64,000 nt of DNA, taken from Acidobacteriota bacterium (lineage in GTDB: Bacteria; Acidobacteriota; Polarisedimenticolia; J045). The stretch's first letter is position 1; each line of letters starts with the position of its first letter. Of the stretch, positions 60,040 to 64,000 are shown one piece after another. The position numbers and the translations under genes are program-made. Under the pieces are notes generated by a model. That model ran no database searches. It saw nothing but the letters and a program-made list of their open reading frames with translations, and was not told the DNA's origin. The stretch is from positions 62,001 through 126,000 of the forward strand of contig JAUZRX010000028.1 in assembly GCA_030949985.1 (NCBI GenBank). The letters run 5' to 3'.

Positions 60040-60139
60040 CGGATTTCGCCCGGACTTGCCCGGCCGGAACTCCGGCACCAAATTGACCCCTGTCTGGTTT
60101 CGGAAGGTTCCGACCCAGTGCCAGCAGGAGGTCGCCTCC

Positions 60140-60649
60140 ATGTCGTGGCCGACGAGCAGCAAGCCGCCCGAGCCCCCCTCTCCCGCCGAGCGCTGGTTCC
60201 GACTCGGTGCCCAGCTCGTTCGCGAAGAGCGCTACCACGAGGCGCTCTCCCCTCTCGAGCAAGCCCTCTCCGCCTCGGTGGAGACCCCCGACGCGCCTTT
60301 CCTGAGGACGTTGCGCTCCCACTACGGGCTGACCATCGCCATGACCCGGGGAGACATCCGCCGCGGGCGTCGGCTCTGCGAGGAAGCGATCCTGCGCGGC
60401 CCGTTCGAGCCTCACCTCTACGCCAACCTGGCGCGACTCTACCTGCGCGCCCAGCGCAAGGACCTGGCGGCGCAGACCGTGGCCACCGCCCTCCGCCTGG
60501 CTCCCGACGACCCCCAACTGGCGAACCTGGCTCGTCGCATCGGTCTGCGCCGTGAGCCGATCTTCTCCTTCCTCGAGCGCAGCCATCCCCTCAACCGGCT
60601 GGTGGGCAAGCTCCGCCACCGCCTCGAGACGACCTTGCAGCATTCCTGA
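60140..60649 (+). CDS. TPR-repeat protein
   Basis: This 169-residue protein has at least two tetratricopeptide repeats (WFRLGAQLVREERYHEALS; YANLARLYLRAQRKDLAAQ, continuing with ALRLAPDDPQLANLA). The C-terminal region is helical and basic (LVGKLRHRLETTL). Probably a cytoplasmic scaffold or partner protein of unknown clients. The ATG at 60140 is chosen for its AGGAGGT site. A TTGACC hexamer lies upstream at about 60084. Confidence 0.75.
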   Translation: MSWPTSSKPPEPPSPAERWFRLGAQLVREERYHEALSPLEQALSASVETPDAPFLRTLRSHYGLTIAMTRGDIRRGRRLCEEAILRGPFEPHLYANLARLYLRAQRKDLAAQTVATALRLAPDDPQLANLARRIGLRREPIFSFLERSHPLNRLVGKLRHRLETTLQHS

Positions 60650-60680
60650 GCCGCCGGGCGACACCCGGCGGCGGCGGCAA

Positions 60681-61328
60681 CTACTCGTCGAAGTAGAGGC
60701 GGGTCGAGAACGCGCCACGGAAATCGCCCAGCATGTAACCCCGGGCGTGGTCCTGGGGATAGCGTTCATCGAGAATCCGGCGCACCTGGGGATCGAGACT
60801 CTCACTGGGACCGTGGCAGAGCAGGCAGGCGGCTTCCACGACTATCGGCTTGAAATAGTGCACGCCTCGCCGCTCCCCCTCCTCGATGGGAACGAAGAGT
60901 TCTTCGGCCGGTTGGCCCTCGACATGAAGCTGCTCGAGGCGGGCGAGATACTCGGCCTCGAAATCGGTCGGCGCATCCCCCGGATGGCGCGCCTTGAAAG
61001 ATATGCGTCGCAGCACGAGCTGATCGCTGGATTTTTCCAGGGCCAGCTTCGGGGCCACCTGCGAGCAGACATCGATCGCCGCGGCCGGCCCCTTCTCGGA
61101 GAGTTCCTTGACCAGCACCGCCTTGAGAGCGCCCCCGAAATCCACGGTCGCCTCCCGCAGACGCTGGCGCACCGCCTCCGGAATCTCCTCGGCCGTTGCG
61201 CTCACCTCTTTCGCCGGGGCCGCGGCGACCGCGGCTTCCTCTTCCTTCCCGGAAGGGGTCGAGGTGCAGGCCCCGGCCAGGACCAGGGACGCCAGGGCGA
61301 AGAACAGGATGGTGTGCGAGGTCTTCAT
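60681..61328 (-). CDS. DUF3365 (Tll0287-like) lipoprotein with one c-type heme motif
   Basis: This 215-residue exported lipoprotein has a lipobox LAGAC at residues 17-21, an Ala/Glu-rich spacer and a helical DUF3365 domain ending with the CLLCHG heme-binding motif (CxxCH) at about residues 177-182. The family includes heme-containing redox sensors or electron carriers in the periplasm. The start overlaps the fumarylacetoacetase stop by four bases, so the two genes are co-transcribed. Confidence 0.8.
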   Translation of the reverse strand: MKTSHTILFFALASLVLAGACTSTPSGKEEEAAVAAAPAKEVSATAEEIPEAVRQRLREATVDFGGALKAVLVKELSEKGPAAAIDVCSQVAPKLALEKSSDQLVLRRISFKARHPGDAPTDFEAEYLARLEQLHVEGQPAEELFVPIEEGERRGVHYFKPIVVEAACLLCHGPSESLDPQVRRILDERYPQDHARGYMLGDFRGAFSTRLYFDE

Positions 61329-62647
61329 GGGCTGTCTCCCTGGCGCGGATCGGCCGCCGAGTCGATGGCCGGCAGGATGCGGCCGGTCACCTCGCCGAAA
61401 CCGACGCGGAAGCCGTCACCCTGGGCCCAGCCAGTCAGTGTCATGGTATCGCCGTCCTCGAGAAACTTGCGCTCCTCGCCGCTTTCCAGCCGCAGCGGCT
61501 CGGTGCCCCGCCAGGTGAGTTCGAGCAGGCTGCCCCGGGATTCCCGAGTGGCGCCGCTGATCGTACCGGAAGCCATCAAGTCGCCCGGCTGCACGGGACA
61601 GCCTCCCACGGTGTGGTGGGCGAGCTGCTGGCAGATGTTCCAGTAGAGAGTGCGGTAGTTACCCCGTCCGATGACCTGGGGGCGATCCATGCGCTCGGTG
61701 GCCAGCAGGGTCTCGAGCCGTACGTCGTAGGACCATGGTTCGGGGGAGCGCAGGTAGGGCAGGGGCTCGAACTCCGGCTCGGGCCCGGCGCAGCGGAAGG
61801 GCTCGAGAGCCTCGAGAGTCACCACCCAGGGCGAGATGGAAGTAGCGAAGTTCTTGGCCAGGAAAGGCCCCAGGGGCTGGTACTCCCACTTCTGGATGTC
61901 CCGGGCCGACCAGTCGTTGACCAGCACCAGGCCGAAGATGTGATCGCCCGCACGCTCGATGGGGATCGGCTCGCCCATGGCGTTACCCGGCCCCACGAAG
62001 AAGCCCATCTCGAACTCGTGATCGAGGAGCCGGGTGGGACCGAAGACGGGCCGCTGAGCGCCGGGAGGCATCATCTGGCCCCGGGGCCGCCGGATCGGCG
62101 TTCCGCTGATCACCACCGAACTGGCCCGGCCGTGGTAGGCCACCGGCAGGTGCAGCCAGTTTTCCAGCAGCGCGTTGTCCTTGCCGCGAAACATGGTGCC
62201 CACGTTGGTGGCGTGCTCCCGGGAGGAATAAAAATCCGTGTAGTCGCCGATGCGGGCGGGAAGACGCAATTCCACGGCGCCCAGGGGCAGCAGGGCCCGA
62301 TCCCTCACCGCCTGATCGTCCCGCAGCTCGGCCACGTCCTCCCGCAGCAGATGCTGCAGGCGCCTTCGCACGGCGCTCCAGGCCGGGCGGCCCCGGGCCA
62401 TGAAGGCGTTGAGGGCATCCCGGGCGAAGATCCCCTGCCCCGCCACGGGAGTCGAATCGAGCAATCCCGCCTCGTCGAGCACCGACAGGTCGCAGACCAT
62501 CTCGCCGATGGCCACGCCGACCCGGGGGGCGCCGCCGGCAGTGGGAACGAAAACCCCGTAGGGAAGATTCTGAATCGGAAAATGGGACTCGGCGGACACC
62601 TCCACGAAGGAACGCAGGTCTGCCGTGGGGTAGGAATCGTGGCTCAT
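61325..62647 (-). CDS. fahA: Fumarylacetoacetase
   Basis: This 440-residue enzyme cleaves 4-fumarylacetoacetate to fumarate and acetoacetate, the last step of tyrosine/homogentisate breakdown. The N-terminal domain is the SH3-like FAA_hydrolase_N (NLPYGVFVP). The catalytic domain has DYTDFYSSREHATNVG with the conserved metal Asp, EMGFFVGPGNAMGEPI with metal Glu, VNDWSARDIQKWEYQPLG and GTISGATRESRGS. The ATG at 62647 is the SHDSYP start. Homogentisate genes are not in the window, so pathway partners lie elsewhere. Confidence 0.93.
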   Translation of the reverse strand: MSHDSYPTADLRSFVEVSAESHFPIQNLPYGVFVPTAGGAPRVGVAIGEMVCDLSVLDEAGLLDSTPVAGQGIFARDALNAFMARGRPAWSAVRRRLQHLLREDVAELRDDQAVRDRALLPLGAVELRLPARIGDYTDFYSSREHATNVGTMFRGKDNALLENWLHLPVAYHGRASSVVISGTPIRRPRGQMMPPGAQRPVFGPTRLLDHEFEMGFFVGPGNAMGEPIPIERAGDHIFGLVLVNDWSARDIQKWEYQPLGPFLAKNFATSISPWVVTLEALEPFRCAGPEPEFEPLPYLRSPEPWSYDVRLETLLATERMDRPQVIGRGNYRTLYWNICQQLAHHTVGGCPVQPGDLMASGTISGATRESRGSLLELTWRGTEPLRLESGEERKFLEDGDTMTLTGWAQGDGFRVGFGEVTGRILPAIDSAADPRQGDSP

Positions 62648-62685
62648 GATCGTTGTTTCTCCATGACGGGAACCCATGGCCCGGG

Positions 62686-63663
62686 TCACAAATGCCCCAG
62701 TTGCCTGAGATCTTCCCGGGGCTCGTCGAAACTGCAACTCCCGAAACTGGTGACCCGGCGGCGGCGCGCGACGACCACCTGTTCGGCCGTGGCCGCCAGA
62801 TCACGCCAGCGGAACACCGCGCCGTCGAAGACGAAGGCCGATGGGTCTTCCTCCGCGACGATCCGGCGCACCGCCTGCTCGTCGAGATCGTGAACGTCGA
62901 GCAGCACACCGGCACCGAAGACGTTCAGAAAACCGTGCTCGTAGACCCCCAGGTCCGGGCGGAAATGGCGTAGGGGGTGGTGCAGGCCGGCGGTGGCCTT
63001 CATCGCCACACCGGCCCGACGACAGGCCAGCAGCGCGGCGACCACCAGGTCGACGTCGGGGTACAGCCCGGCCTCGACCCCGCCGCAGCGCAGCTTGAAA
63101 CCGCCCTCGAGAAAGCGTCCCCCCGGTGCGGAGCGCCGGACCGCCAGCTCGCCCAGGGCTTCGACGGTCGCCTGCACATCCCGGATCGCGGTCGGATCCC
63201 GCGGCGTCAGGGCCGCCTCGAAGAACACCCCGGCGGGAGCCGACAAGTGTTCGTCGAGGGCCGCGGCATAGTCTTCGAGGCCGGCCACCGGTGCTGCGGG
63301 GACCGGCGGCAGCTTCTGCTCGAAGACGTCGGGCTCCACTCGGTCACCGCCGTCGTCGAGGGCCTTGGCCACTTTCCCGGCCACGGCGATCGCCGCCTGC
63401 GGCAGGGCTTCCCAGCGCTCCGGAGCGGCCGAGAGGACGGAAAGGAGCCAGGGCCGGGACGGGTCTCCCGCCTCTCGGCGCAGCGGCAACAATTCGGAAA
63501 GGCGGGTTGCGGGGATGATCAGGCGGCCGAGCATCCAGGCCTCCGATCCCCGGAGGTATGCGGCGTAGTTGCGGGCCGTGGTGTCGAGGTCGAGGGCGGC
63601 GGGAGGAAAAAGCCCCGCGTAGTCCACCAGCCCCGCCAGAAAGGCCCGTGCGCTCTCCTGCAT
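62686..63663 (-). CDS. Unknown protein paired with fumarylacetoacetase
   Basis: This 325-residue cytoplasmic protein begins FLAGLVDYAGLFPPAALDLD and has KLRCGGVEAGLYPDVDLV, HHPLRHFRPDLGVYEHGFLNV and a C-terminal RRRRVTSFGSCSFDEPRED. The alternating helix/strand pattern suggests an alpha/beta or TIM-barrel enzyme. I do not recognise its family. It starts from an ATG with a GAGGG site and ends 38 bases before fahA, so the two form an operon with the DUF3365 gene; a role in tyrosine/homogentisate catabolism is plausible. Confidence 0.65.
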   Translation of the reverse strand: MQESARAFLAGLVDYAGLFPPAALDLDTTARNYAAYLRGSEAWMLGRLIIPATRLSELLPLRREAGDPSRPWLLSVLSAAPERWEALPQAAIAVAGKVAKALDDGGDRVEPDVFEQKLPPVPAAPVAGLEDYAAALDEHLSAPAGVFFEAALTPRDPTAIRDVQATVEALGELAVRRSAPGGRFLEGGFKLRCGGVEAGLYPDVDLVVAALLACRRAGVAMKATAGLHHPLRHFRPDLGVYEHGFLNVFGAGVLLDVHDLDEQAVRRIVAEEDPSAFVFDGAVFRWRDLAATAEQVVVARRRRVTSFGSCSFDEPREDLRQLGHL

Positions 63664-63766
63664 GGGTTCTCCCTCGGAGTTTCCGAAGCCACCGGGCTTA
63701 CGACCCGGCCGGGTCAGTATTGCGGATGGTAGCACCAGGATCCCTCCGCCACCGGCCACCAAGACG

Positions 63767-64000
63767 CTACCGCCCCTCCTCCCTGCCCTCCGCCTCGTCT
63801 TCGTAGTAGGTCTCCCGCCCCCCGGGCCGGGGCACGCGCCAGCGGCCGGGACCGACGGGCTCGAGCCAGCTCACCGGCACCTTGCCGCCCCCGTCCGGGG
63901 GGTCGAGCACGTAGGTCGGCATCGCGGGACCGGGCAAGGCCTCCCGAAGACGGCGGACGATCTGCAATCCCCGCGCAATGGGGAGTCGAAACCGGCGGGT
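63767..64000 (-). CDS. Lysine-2,3-aminomutase (KamA/EpmB) family protein, C-terminal part
   Basis: The minus-strand frame is open to base 64000, so only the last 77 residues are visible. They read LPIARGLQIVRRLREALPG, then AMPTYVLDPPDGGGKVPVS, matching the C-terminal segment of KamA/EpmB radical SAM aminomutases (VPTFVVDAPGGGGKIPV). The radical SAM core lies outside the window, so free-lysine aminomutase and the elongation-factor-P-modifying EpmB type cannot be told apart here. Confidence 0.75.
   Translation of the reverse strand, partial: TRRFRLPIARGLQIVRRLREALPGPAMPTYVLDPPDGGGKVPVSWLEPVGPGRWRVPRPGGRETYYEDEAEGREEGR

Noticed and set aside
60075-60110. Sequence AAATTGACCCCTGTCTGG as part of a dispersed repeat or mobile-element end
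   Set aside because: It looked like a sequence that might recur, but I see only one copy in the window and no inverted partner or transposase.
1-64000. tRNA, rRNA, CRISPR, insertion sequences, prophage
   Set aside because: No cloverleaf, rRNA core, regularly spaced repeat, transposase or integrase was recognised in any intergenic region.

Overview
The window is 64 kb of GC-rich (roughly two-thirds G+C), densely packed bacterial chromosome. I found no rRNA, tRNA, CRISPR array, insertion sequence or phage gene. Secreted proteins ending in a shared cysteine-containing C-terminal module, a TMTC-like TPR membrane protein, class I (ATP-dependent) benzoyl-CoA chemistry and a bacterial histone together suggest an Acidobacteriota-like, at least facultatively anaerobic organism. 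That placement is an inference with moderate confidence. No single gene proves it.

Region 1 (1-22244) is an anaerobic aromatic-acid catabolic island in two converging operons. The + strand operon holds a BcrB-type benzoyl-CoA reductase subunit (cut by the window edge), a BcrA-type ATPase/activase, an ADP-forming acyl-CoA synthetase and a sodium:solute symporter. The - strand operon has twelve tightly coupled genes. In transcription order they are an FAD subunit, a fused 2Fe-2S/molybdenum subunit, a TetR regulator, MocA-like and XdhC-like Mo-cofactor maturation factors, an SDR dehydrogenase, a thiolase with its DUF35 partner, dienoyl-CoA hydratase (dch), a ketopantoate reductase::BcrB-type fusion, a BcrD-type activase, and 6-hydroxycyclohex-1-ene-1-carbonyl-CoA dehydrogenase (had). 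A perfect inverted repeat (22199-22212) next to a putative promoter is the likely TetR operator. The implied flow is uptake, CoA activation, Mo-dependent processing of a ring substituent, ring reduction, hydration, oxidation and beta-oxidation-like cleavage. The ring-opening hydrolase (oah) is not in the window. A secreted glycoside-hydrolase-like protein (5834-8800) lies between the two operons.

Region 2 (22530-30724) is a copper/silver-type RND efflux operon: a Cys-rich exported peptide, CusC/CusB/CusA-like proteins, a DUF3347 protein and a DUF2231 protein.

Region 3 (30708-41360) is mixed. It has 3-methyladenine glycosylase, a B12-binding radical SAM protein, a secreted EEP-fold nuclease/phosphatase, a GT39-like membrane glycosyltransferase, two converging POT transporters and a GNAT-like protein.

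Region 4 (41491-48545) starts with a + strand operon of dinB, a CYTH protein, MurU-like and AmgK-like genes (cell-wall sugar salvage) and a BtpA-like gene. It converges on a - strand cobalamin group (adenosyltransferase, binding protein, permease).

Region 5 (48873-57920) has a secreted hypothetical protein, a RES/Xre toxin-antitoxin pair beside a CBS-domain gene remnant, an ECF sigma/anti-sigma/Spy-like triad, gpsA, a secreted protein, a TMTC-like protein and a lipoprotein.

Region 6 (57921-64000) has a 91-residue histone-fold protein with a Lys/Arg-rich N-terminal tail, a zinc-ribbon membrane protein, a CinA-N/MoaB-fold protein, a TPR protein, a DUF3365 c-type heme lipoprotein, fumarylacetoacetase with an unknown partner, and the C-terminus of a lysine-2,3-aminomutase-family protein.
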